Positions 1-5,266 of a stretch of DNA of 9,191 nt are shown here, in pieces. Origin of the DNA: Clostridia bacterium. GTDB taxonomy: Bacteria; Bacillota; Clostridia; Christensenellales; Aristaeellaceae. Made by a program: the position numbers and the translations under genes. Numbering within the stretch: position 1 is the stretch's first letter; every line of letters begins with the position of its first letter. The DNA is taken from contig JAEDKS010000093.1 in NCBI GenBank assembly GCA_016295665.1, forward strand, positions 1 to 9,191, written 5' to 3'. The notes under the pieces are model-generated. The model was not told the DNA's origin. It saw only the letters and a program-made list of their open reading frames with translations, and did no database searches.

Positions 1-954
1 ATTCTGGCGAGCGTGCCGGAGGGCGTGGAGGTGCTGGATCGGGACGACCCCACCAACCTGCCCAAGGCTACCAAGAACCCCGTGGAGGTCGCGAACATGC
101 GCGAAGCCCACGTCAAGGACGGCGTGGCGGTGACGCGGCTGATGTGCTGGCTGAAGCAGAACGCAGGCAAGGTGCCCATGGACGAGATCAGCGTGGCGGA
201 GAAGCTGGAGGGCTTCCGCGCCGAGCAGGAGCACTACATGGGCCAGAGCTTCGCGCCCATCATGGCCTACGGCCCCCACGGCGCCATCGTCCACTACAGC
301 GCCACGGAGGAGAGCTGCATCCCGGTGCAGCCCGCGTCCTTCCTGCTGGCGGACACCGGCGGACACTACCTGGAGGGCACCACGGACATCACCCGCACCT
401 TCGCCATGGGCCCCCTGACCGATGAGGAAAAGCGGATGTACACCCTGGTGCTCAAGGGCCATCTGCACCTGGGCGCGGCGCGGTTCAAGCACGGCGTGAC
501 CGGGCAGAACCTGGACTACCTGGCCCGGGAGCCCCTGTGGATGGAGAACATGGACTACAACCACGGCACGGGCCATGGCGTGGGCTACCTGCTGAGCGTG
601 CACGAGGGCCCACAGGGCTTCCGCTGGCAGACCGTGGCCAAGCCCGCGACGGTGCTGGAGCCCGGCATGATCATCTCCGACGAGCCCGGCGTGTATCTGG
701 AGGGCAAGTTCGGCGTGCGGCTGGAGAATCTGGTGGTGGTGTGCGAGGGCGAGACGAACGGCTACGGTCGGTTCCTGCACTTCGAGTACCTGACCATGGT
801 GCCCTGGGATCTGGACGCGGTGCTTCCCGAACTGCTGAACGAGGACGAGAAGCGCTGGCTGAACGCCTATCACGCGCAGGTGCGCGATACGCTGCTGCCC
901 CGCCTGAGCGCCGGAGAGGGCGAGTGGCTGAAGCAGGCCACGCGGGCCATCTGA
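1..954 (+). CDS. Xaa-Pro aminopeptidase, M24B family, C-terminal part (5' end outside window)
   Basis: The reading frame is open from the first base, so only the last 317 residues of a longer protein are visible. What is seen is a complete pita-bread catalytic domain. The metal ligands are Asp in LADTGG (codon 352-354), Asp in TTDITRT (385-387), the second His of HGTGHGVG (574-576), Glu in SDEPG (682-684) and Glu in VRLENL (724-726). The supporting histidines in IVHYS and SVHEGP are also present. The wording of these motifs is closest to the three-domain XPNPEP1 type, usually about 590-620 residues, so the missing half should hold two creatinase-like N-terminal domains. Enzymes of this family remove the N-terminal residue from peptides with proline in position two, using a dinuclear metal centre, usually in the cytoplasm. 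A GTG at 13 is possible on paper but would remove the N-terminal domains, so it is not taken as the start. The gene is convergent with hom. Confidence 0.93.
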   Translation: MLASVPEGVEVLDRDDPTNLPKATKNPVEVANMREAHVKDGVAVTRLMCWLKQNAGKVPMDEISVAEKLEGFRAEQEHYMGQSFAPIMAYGPHGAIVHYSATEESCIPVQPASFLLADTGGHYLEGTTDITRTFAMGPLTDEEKRMYTLVLKGHLHLGAARFKHGVTGQNLDYLAREPLWMENMDYNHGTGHGVGYLLSVHEGPQGFRWQTVAKPATVLEPGMIISDEPGVYLEGKFGVRLENLVVVCEGETNGYGRFLHFEYLTMVPWDLDAVLPELLNEDEKRWLNAYHAQVRDTLLPRLSAGEGEWLKQATRAI

Positions 955-972
955 TGCTGGTTGGATATATGT

Positions 973-1006
973 GGGGAGCCGACACCGGAAAAGGTGTTGG
1001 CTTCCC
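973..1006. other. Strong hairpin downstream of the aminopeptidase gene
   Basis: A 14-bp stem (973-986 with 993-1006, two G-T pairs) closes a 6-nt loop, starting 18 bases after the aminopeptidase stop. No T-run follows on either strand, so alone it is not a classical terminator. It stands next to the hairpin at 1018-1068 and may protect 3' ends or help termination. Confidence 0.6.
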
Positions 1007-1017
1007 AGACCAGCAAC

Positions 1018-1068
1018 AAAAGCGCTGCCTCAAAATGGCTGAATCAAGCCATGAGAGACAGCGCTTTT
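1018..1068. terminator. Bidirectional intrinsic terminator between aminopeptidase and hom
   Basis: The outer stem pairs AAAAGCGCTG (1018-1027) with CAGCGCTTTT (1059-1068). An inner stem pairs ATGGCT (1035-1040) with AGCCAT (1047-1052). On the + strand the stem runs into TTTTATTAT. On the - strand it runs into TTTTGTTG. It lies between two convergent genes, 63 bases after the aminopeptidase stop and 33 bases beyond the hom stop, so it can end both transcripts. Confidence 0.8.
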
Positions 1069-1101
1069 ATTATGGTTTATGGAGCCCTTCGTACGGTACG
1101 C

Positions 1102-2376
1102 TCACTCCTCCACGCGGATCATGCTCTCCAGCCGCGCAATCTCGGGATCAAGCCGGGACAGGGCGGCCTGCATCGCCCGCTCGTGGGTGGCATGCGTCAC
1201 GAAGATCAGCATCACGCGACCCTCGTCTACGGCGCCCTTCTGCAGCATGGTCGCGATGGACACGTTCTCCCGGGCGAAGCAGTCCGCCACCTTCGCCAGC
1301 ACGCCGGGGGCATCCTTGGCGCTGACGCGGATGAAGTAGCGGGTCTCCCAGTTGCCGGTGAAGTGCAGGGAGGCATCGGCCTCGGCGGTGTTGGCAAAGG
1401 CCGGGAAGGCATGAGCGGGAGCCGTACAGGCGTTCAGCACGTCGCTGACCACCGCGCTGGCGGTGGGGGTGCCCGCGCCAAAGCCCTGCAGCATCATGTC
1501 CTCGCAGGAGTGACCGTAGAGATACACGGCATTGAAGCTGCCGTCCACCTGCGCCAGCGGATGATGCTCCGGCAGGAAGGTGGGATGCACGCGCACCTCC
1601 ACCCGATTCCCGTCGCGCTTGGCGATGGCGAGCAGCTTCAGCACATAGCCCATCTCCTTGCCGCAGGCGATGTCCATGGCGGTGACGCCGGTGATGCCCT
1701 CCCGGTAGACCTTCTCGTAGGTGACCCGCCCATGGAAGGCCAGGCTCGCCAGAATGGACAGCTTGTAGGCGGCATCCATACCCTCCACGTCAAAGGCGGG
1801 GTTGGGCTCGGCGAGGCCCAGCGCCTGCGCGTCCCGCAGCACCAGATCGTAGTCCTCCCCGTTCTTGTACATGCGGGACAGGATGTAGTTGGTGGTGCCG
1901 TTGATGATGCCCATCAGGCGGTCAATGCGGTTGGCCTGCAGGGAGCCGTTCAGCGTGGCGATGATCGGGATGGCGCCGCAGACGCTGGCCTCGTAGTAGA
2001 GGCCCACACCCTGCGCCTGTGCCGCTGCCTGCAGCTCGCTCCAGTGGAGCGCCAGCGCCACCTTGTTGGCGGTAACCACAGTCTTGCCGGCCTTCAGGGC
2101 CTCCAGCATGAAGTCCGCTGCGGGATGCTCCCCGCCCATGAACTCGCACACCAGTGAGATGTCCGGATCCGCCATGATCTCCTGCCGGTCAAACACCAGC
2201 AGCTCCTCCGGGATGCCGTTGGGGATGAAGCTCTCCCGATCCTTCACCAGCACCTTTTTCACGGTGATGCCCAGGCCGCAGCGCGCCGCGATCTCCTGCT
2301 TCATGTCCTCCAGCAGCCGATACACGCAGCCGCCGATGTTGCCGCCGCCCAGGAAGGCGATTGTCACGTTCTTCAT
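1102..2376 (-). CDS. hom: Homoserine dehydrogenase with C-terminal ACT domain
   Basis: Makes L-homoserine from aspartate semialdehyde with NAD(P)H, the branch-point step toward threonine and methionine, in the cytoplasm. The 424-residue protein has a Rossmann nucleotide-binding motif GGGNIGG (residues 10-16), the conserved lysine in TANKVALA (K105), EASVCGAIPI (129-138) and the family signature GIINGTTNYIL (156-166). Active-site residues fall at E190, D196, D201 and K205, with the same spacing as in the yeast enzyme. A C-terminal ACT domain (about 347-424) suggests allosteric feedback by an amino acid, usually threonine. The length is normal for the ACT-bearing type. The ATG at 2376 is preceded by AAAGGA at 8-nt spacing. 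The gene is last in the unit panT-coaX-hom, 65 bases after coaX, and is not fused to aspartokinase. thrB and thrC are not in the window. Confidence 0.96.
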   Translation of the reverse strand: MKNVTIAFLGGGNIGGCVYRLLEDMKQEIAARCGLGITVKKVLVKDRESFIPNGIPEELLVFDRQEIMADPDISLVCEFMGGEHPAADFMLEALKAGKTVVTANKVALALHWSELQAAAQAQGVGLYYEASVCGAIPIIATLNGSLQANRIDRLMGIINGTTNYILSRMYKNGEDYDLVLRDAQALGLAEPNPAFDVEGMDAAYKLSILASLAFHGRVTYEKVYREGITGVTAMDIACGKEMGYVLKLLAIAKRDGNRVEVRVHPTFLPEHHPLAQVDGSFNAVYLYGHSCEDMMLQGFGAGTPTASAVVSDVLNACTAPAHAFPAFANTAEADASLHFTGNWETRYFIRVSAKDAPGVLAKVADCFARENVSIATMLQKGAVDEGRVMLIFVTHATHERAMQAALSRLDPEIARLESMIRVEE

Positions 2377-2441
2377 GCATTTGTTCCTTTCGTTTGTCGT
2401 CGGGGAAATGGGGAATACGGCAGGGCCGCACAGCGCCGGTA

Positions 2442-3221
2442 TCAGGCGCCGAAGGTATCCTTGTTCTTCTCCCAGATGGCCCGGAGCCCCTTGAGGGTCA
2501 GCAGGCCGTCCAGCTTGTCGATCACATGGGACTCCTCGGCGATCATGGCTGCCATGCCACCGGTCGCGACCACCGTGCAGGGCTTGCCCAGCTCCTGCTT
2601 CATCTGATGGACGATGTTCCGCACCAGACCCACATAGCCGTAGTACATGCCGGACTGCAGGTTGGTAAGGGTGGTGCGTCCGATGACGCTCTCGGGGCGG
2701 GTCAGCTCAAAACGGGGCAGCTTGGCGGTGCCGCTGACCAGCGCCTCGCTCGCCAGCTTGATGCCGGGGCAGATGGCGCCGCCCAGGAACACGCCGCCCT
2801 CATCCACCACGCCAAAGGTGGTGGCAGTGCCGAAGTCGATGAAGATCACCGGCGCGCCGTAGTGCTCGTAGGCCGCCACCGCGTTGGCGATGCGGTCGCT
2901 GCCCAGCTCCCTCGGATGCTCATAGCGGATGTTGATGCCGGTCTTGATCCCCGGCACCACGAACATGGGCGTCCGATGGAAGTAGTTCTGGCACATGTGG
3001 TCGATGGTGAAGTTGATCGTGGGCACCACGCTGGAGATGATGATGCCCGTGACCTGCTCCGGCTCCAGACCCTCATGCCGGAACAGGTTGGTCAGCAGGA
3101 TGCCGTACTCGTCGGAGGTGTACATCCGGTTGGTGGACACGCGCCAGTACTTCACCATGTCCGCGCCGTCAAAGAGGGCCGTTTTGATGTTGGTGTTGCC
3201 GATGTCGAGGGTAAAAATCAT
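2442..3221 (-). CDS. coaX: Type III pantothenate kinase
   Basis: Phosphorylates pantothenate to 4'-phosphopantothenate, the first committed step of CoA synthesis, in the cytoplasm. Type III enzymes belong to the ASKHA fold, depend on a monovalent cation and are not feedback-inhibited by CoA. In the 259-residue protein the phosphate-binding motif DIGNTN lies at residues 6-11, GSDR at 107-110 (D109 is the expected catalytic base), FIDFGTATT at 127-135 (D129, cation/metal site) and GGAICPG at 147-153. Length and motif order are normal for the family. The ATG at 3221 has an upstream GGAGGT at 9-nt spacing, which fixes the start. It follows the ECF S-component gene by 71 bases on the same strand, so import and phosphorylation of the same vitamin are probably co-transcribed. 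Confidence 0.96.
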   Translation of the reverse strand: MIFTLDIGNTNIKTALFDGADMVKYWRVSTNRMYTSDEYGILLTNLFRHEGLEPEQVTGIIISSVVPTINFTIDHMCQNYFHRTPMFVVPGIKTGINIRYEHPRELGSDRIANAVAAYEHYGAPVIFIDFGTATTFGVVDEGGVFLGGAICPGIKLASEALVSGTAKLPRFELTRPESVIGRTTLTNLQSGMYYGYVGLVRNIVHQMKQELGKPCTVVATGGMAAMIAEESHVIDKLDGLLTLKGLRAIWEKNKDTFGA

Positions 3222-3248
3222 GATGCTTCAACCTCCGGCGATCGCACC

Positions 3249-3281
3249 GCTCTCCAGGCCCGGCTCGGGGGCGCGGAGAGC
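3249..3281. other. Hairpin in the panT-coaX gap
   Basis: GCTCTCC (3249-3255) pairs with GGAGAGC (3275-3281), and a short CCCG/CGGG stem (3259-3262 with 3266-3269) lies inside. No T-run follows on the - strand. It could tune mRNA processing or relative expression in the operon; as a terminator it is unconvincing. Confidence 0.4.
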
Positions 3282-3292
3282 AGCACGGAAAA

Positions 3293-3913
3293 TCAGTTCT
3301 TCTTGATGGCGACAGCCACGCTCTTGGCTGCGGTACCACCCACCAGCGTGCAGACCAGCATCTCCACCAGACCCTGCACACCCACCAGCAGCACCACGAA
3401 CATGAACGCGTTGGCGGCTCCCTTGGCGGTAACCAGGGACTGGATGTAGTCCGTCTGGTAGAACGCCAGGCAGATGTAGCCCATGAACAGCAGCGTGTTC
3501 AGCAGCGGAGCCGCCAGTGCGCTGGCGTAGTAGCACAGCACCCGGCTGCGGTCGATCTTCCTCAGGCCCTGGAAGATGAGCCCGGTCAGCAGGCCCATCA
3601 GGGCGCGCATGCCCACGCAGAGGATGACGGTATGGACGGGGCTGATGCCAAAGAAGGTGCCCGTCATGATGCTGGAGCCGCTGATGGCATCCCACAGGCT
3701 GCACAGGCCGAAGGCCACGCCGAGGATGAGGCCGTCCACCGGCCCCATGAGCATGGCGCCTACCGCCACCGGCACGGTGAGGAACGACATCTTCAGCGGC
3801 CCCACCGGCACCATGCCCAGGCCAAGCAGGTACATGACCAGCTCAATGGCGATGAACAGGGCCAGCAGACAGAGATGCCTGAGGGATTGGGAGCTTTGCG
3901 TTCTGGTTGACAT
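3293..3913 (-). CDS. ECF transporter S component, probably for pantothenate
   Basis: The protein has 206 residues and is strongly hydrophobic, with about six membrane segments (roughly 11-32, 43-57, 58-78, 90-115, 128-152 and 165-195). Length and topology fit the substrate-binding S component of energy-coupling factor vitamin importers. The segment GPLKMSFLTVPVAVGAMLMG followed by PVDGLILG (39-66) is typical of the family. Such proteins bind a vitamin with high affinity and work with a shared EcfA/EcfA'/EcfT module, which is not in this window. The substrate is inferred from context: the next gene is pantothenate kinase, so a PanT role is the best guess, but S components are hard to tell apart by sequence and another vitamin is possible. 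The ATG at 3913 has GGAGGT at 8-nt spacing. An in-frame ATG 20 codons upstream (MPRKFN...) has a poorer site, and the upstream extension is not hydrophobic. Confidence 0.85.
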   Translation of the reverse strand: MSTRTQSSQSLRHLCLLALFIAIELVMYLLGLGMVPVGPLKMSFLTVPVAVGAMLMGPVDGLILGVAFGLCSLWDAISGSSIMTGTFFGISPVHTVILCVGMRALMGLLTGLIFQGLRKIDRSRVLCYYASALAAPLLNTLLFMGYICLAFYQTDYIQSLVTAKGAANAFMFVVLLVGVQGLVEMLVCTLVGGTAAKSVAVAIKKN

Positions 3914-3977
3914 GGGAAAATACCTCCGTTCGGGCTCACAGGGATGCCCTACGATGTTGAATTTCCGCGGCATGACT

Positions 3978-4026
3978 CCATCCGTCCCGCGCCGAGGGCT
4001 GCGGGCAGACACACACCGGCGGATGG
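3978..4026 (-). other. Structured 5' leader stem-loop of the panT-coaX-hom transcript
   Basis: CCATCCG (minus strand, 4026-4020) pairs with CGGATGG (3984-3978), with further GC-rich pairing inside. The predicted transcription start, about 7 bases below the -10 box, falls near 4025, so the stem would begin at the very 5' end of an approximately 110-nt leader. I recognise no riboswitch or T-box consensus in it. Confidence 0.45.
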
Positions 4027-4031
4027 CTTTC

Positions 4032-4059
4032 ATTATAACACAAGATGCGGAATTGTAAA
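4032..4059 (-). promoter_or_regulatory. SigA-type promoter for panT-coaX-hom
   Basis: On the - strand TTTACA (4059-4054) and TATAAT (4037-4032) are separated by 16 bases. A TGT just ahead of the -10 makes it an extended -10. It points to the ECF S-component gene whose ATG is at 3913. Confidence 0.75.
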
Positions 4060-4067
4060 GTGCGCAA

Positions 4068-4095
4068 GGGCCCGGACACAGGATTTTCCGGACCC
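4068..4095. repeat. Inverted repeat between two divergent promoters
   Basis: GGGCCCGGA (4068-4076) is matched by TCCGGACCC (4087-4095) with a single mismatch and a 10-base gap. It sits just upstream of the panT -35 box and about 38 bases upstream of the rpn -35 box. It could be an operator for either gene; no regulator is identified. Confidence 0.4.
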
Positions 4096-4108
4096 GCCGC
4101 CCCCGCAG

Positions 4109-4124
4109 CGCCCTCCGGAGCGCG
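4109..4124. repeat. Palindrome upstream of the rpn promoter
   Basis: The palindrome CTCCGGAG (4113-4120) is flanked by CGC and GCG arms with one mismatched pair. It ends 8 bases before the rpn -35 box, a position suited to a regulator, but GC-rich DNA gives such palindromes by chance. Confidence 0.3.
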
Positions 4125-4132
4125 GGAGACCC

Positions 4133-4161
4133 TTGCCAAGCGCCCGCAGAAATGCTATAAT
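4133..4161 (+). promoter_or_regulatory. SigA-type promoter for rpn
   Basis: TTGCCA (4133-4138) and a perfect TATAAT (4156-4161) are 17 bases apart, and TG at 4153-4154 forms an extended -10. The predicted start, near 4168, leaves a leader of under 30 bases before the ATG at 4196. This is a near-consensus, apparently strong promoter. Confidence 0.8.
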
Positions 4162-4195
4162 GAAATCGGACAGGAAGCAGGAGGTGAACGGCAGC

Positions 4196-5179
4196 ATGGA
4201 TCATGAATCCGATTTCCCGTGGGATATCACGGACGCGGACGATACCGCCTGCATGCCCGCAAGCATTGACGATGTGGACATCCGGGATGATTTCATGTTT
4301 GCCTACATCATCCGCAATCCCGAAATCTGCATCGAGCTGCTGTCCTACCTGCTGCCCGATCAGCGGATCAGCCATGTGCAGTACTATCAGCTGGATGAGA
4401 AGCAGCAGGAGGTGCCCCAGCAGGAGGTTCGCATCGAGACGCAGAAGGCCATCGCCGAGGCGTTCAACCGCCGCGGTGTGCGTCTGGACGCCTACCTGGA
4501 CGACGGCACCACGATCTACAACATCGAGCTGCAGACCACCCGTCAGCCCACGCTCCCCCAGCGGGCCCGGCTCTATCAGGCCCACTTGGACATCAACCAG
4601 CTGGAACGGGGACAGCAGTACGACGAGCTTCGCCCCAGCTATGTGATCTTCATCTGTACCTTCGACCCGTTTGGCGCGGGGCACTACCGCTACACCTTCC
4701 GGAACGTGTGTCAGGAGCTGCCCCTGGAGCTGAACGACGGCACCCATAAGCTGTTCTTCTCCACCGTGGGCACGAAGGGCACCATCAGCGACGGCCTGCG
4801 GGAGATTCTGCGCTATATCAACGACCCCGCGCATTTTGAGATGGACAGCACAAAGCCCCGGCTGATCGGCAGAATCAACGAGGCCGTGAACGAAGCCAAA
4901 ATGGACGATGAATGGAGGCGAGCCTACATGACCTATCAGGTGCATCAGAGAGACGCGGAGCTGCGCGGCGAAAAGCGCGGTATTGCTATCGGTGAAAAAC
5001 GCGGTATCGCTATTGGCGAGAAGCGTGGCGAAAGGCGCGGCATTTCCATTGGTGAGAAGCGTGGCATCGCCGAAACCGCCCGCCGCATGCTTCTGGCTGG
5101 TATTTCCGCAGAGGATGTCGTCCGCATCACCGGTCTGACGCCCGATGAGGTGCGGGCGCTGGTACCGCCCATCAGCTGA
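4196..5179 (+). CDS. Rpn-family PD-(D/E)XK nuclease, full-length form
   Basis: The 327-residue protein belongs to the recombination-promoting nuclease / putative transposase family (PDDEXK_2 type). The N-terminal helix region DIRDDFMFAYIIRNPEICIE (28-47) is typical. The nuclease core has D98 in RLDAYLDDG and the ELQ pair E111-Q113 in YNIELQTTRQ, the D...ExQ form of the PD-(D/E)XK site. A middle region to about 240 is followed by nine four-residue modules (258-293) and a small helical tail, ISAEDVVRITGLTPDEVRAL (303-322). Family members cut DNA; E. coli homologues promote RecA-independent recombination, and some act in anti-phage toxin-antitoxin systems. The ATG at 4196 is chosen because AGGAGGTG (4179-4186) precedes it by 9 bases and the promoter lies just upstream; earlier in-frame codons fall in untranscribed DNA. 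It stands alone on the + strand between housekeeping operons. The role in this organism is inferred. Confidence 0.9.
   Translation: MDHESDFPWDITDADDTACMPASIDDVDIRDDFMFAYIIRNPEICIELLSYLLPDQRISHVQYYQLDEKQQEVPQQEVRIETQKAIAEAFNRRGVRLDAYLDDGTTIYNIELQTTRQPTLPQRARLYQAHLDINQLERGQQYDELRPSYVIFICTFDPFGAGHYRYTFRNVCQELPLELNDGTHKLFFSTVGTKGTISDGLREILRYINDPAHFEMDSTKPRLIGRINEAVNEAKMDDEWRRAYMTYQVHQRDAELRGEKRGIAIGEKRGIAIGEKRGERRGISIGEKRGIAETARRMLLAGISAEDVVRITGLTPDEVRALVPPIS
4914..4930 (+). promoter_or_regulatory. Internal ribosome binding site and in-frame ATG inside rpn
   Basis: GGAGG (4914-4918) is followed by 9 bases and an ATG (4928-4930) in the rpn frame, at residue M245. Strength and spacing match the start sites of other genes here (coaX also GGAGG at 9, panT at 8). 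It lies just before the repeat-bearing C-terminal region. Confidence 0.6.
4928..5179 (+). CDS. Possible nested short Rpn protein (RpnS-like, putative antitoxin)
   Basis: Translation from the internal ATG would give 83 residues identical to rpn 245-327. It would contain MTYQVHQRDAELR, the nine four-residue modules and the terminal helical segment, but no nuclease residues. In E. coli, Rpn C-terminal domains are made separately from an internal start and block the toxic full-length protein; their dimer-forming helix carries four-residue repeats of variable number. Size, repeat period and the internal ribosome binding site all fit that arrangement. Translation of this product is a prediction: GGAGG can occur by chance in GC-rich coding DNA, here over Trp-Arg-Arg codons (TGG-AGG-CGA). 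I see no clear separate internal promoter, so it would share the rpn mRNA. Confidence 0.5.
   Translation: MTYQVHQRDAELRGEKRGIAIGEKRGIAIGEKRGERRGISIGEKRGIAETARRMLLAGISAEDVVRITGLTPDEVRALVPPIS
4967..5074 (+). repeat. Nine 12-bp tandem modules in rpn
   Basis: The encoded modules are GEKR, GIAI, GEKR, GIAI, GEKR, GERR, GISI, GEKR and GIAE (residues 258-293). They form an alternating charged/hydrophobic pattern with one extra charged module in the middle. Codons differ between copies (for example GGC-GAA-AAG and GGT-GAA-AAA), so the protein pattern is better kept than the DNA. Confidence 0.85.
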
Positions 5180-5199
5180 GTTTCACCATAGACAGACAG

Positions 5200-5248
5200 A
5201 ACGCAGGCGGAACACCTGCCCTCCGGCAGCATGTTCCGCCTGCGTTTT
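5200..5248. terminator. Strong terminator between convergent rpn and metK
   Basis: AACGCAGGCGGAACA (5200-5214) pairs perfectly with 5232-5246 (15 bp), and an inner CTGCC/GGCAG stem (5216-5220 with 5225-5229) closes a CTCC tetraloop. On the + strand TTTTCTGT follows, ending rpn. On the - strand the exit sequence TTCTGTCTGTCT is T-rich, so it may also serve metK, whose stop codon is at 5267-5269. Confidence 0.85.
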
Positions 5249-5266
5249 CTGTGCGCTGATCGTTTG

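Noticed and set aside
961..2157. Long open frame on the + strand opposite hom
   Set aside because: Its translation is rich in His, Gly, Gln and Ala with no known motifs, as expected from the complement of a GC-rich gene; the opposite strand encodes a complete homoserine dehydrogenase.
3249..3281. Terminator between panT and coaX
   Set aside because: There is a stem but no T-run on the transcribed strand.
3914..4030. T-box or known riboswitch in the panT leader
   Set aside because: No T-box sequence (AGGGTGGNACCGCG-like) and no recognised aptamer consensus was found by eye.
3944..4195. Upstream extension of the rpn frame
   Set aside because: It lies before the mapped promoter and the AGGAGGTG site; its sequence is Arg/Pro-rich non-coding-like and overlaps the panT leader.
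3914..4945. Upstream extension of the ECF S-component frame on the - strand
   Set aside because: The extension is antisense to rpn, crosses both divergent promoters, and a clear GGAGGT-N8-ATG start exists at 3913.
4967..5074. CRISPR-like array
   Set aside because: The 12-bp repeats are contiguous, without spacers, and lie in frame within a coding region. The 30-bp sepF repeats at 9073-9191 are rejected for the same reason.
4196..5179. Active transposable element, since Rpn proteins are often annotated as putative transposases
   Set aside because: No terminal inverted repeats or target-site duplications are visible around the gene, and the catalytic site is the PD-(D/E)XK type, not DDE.
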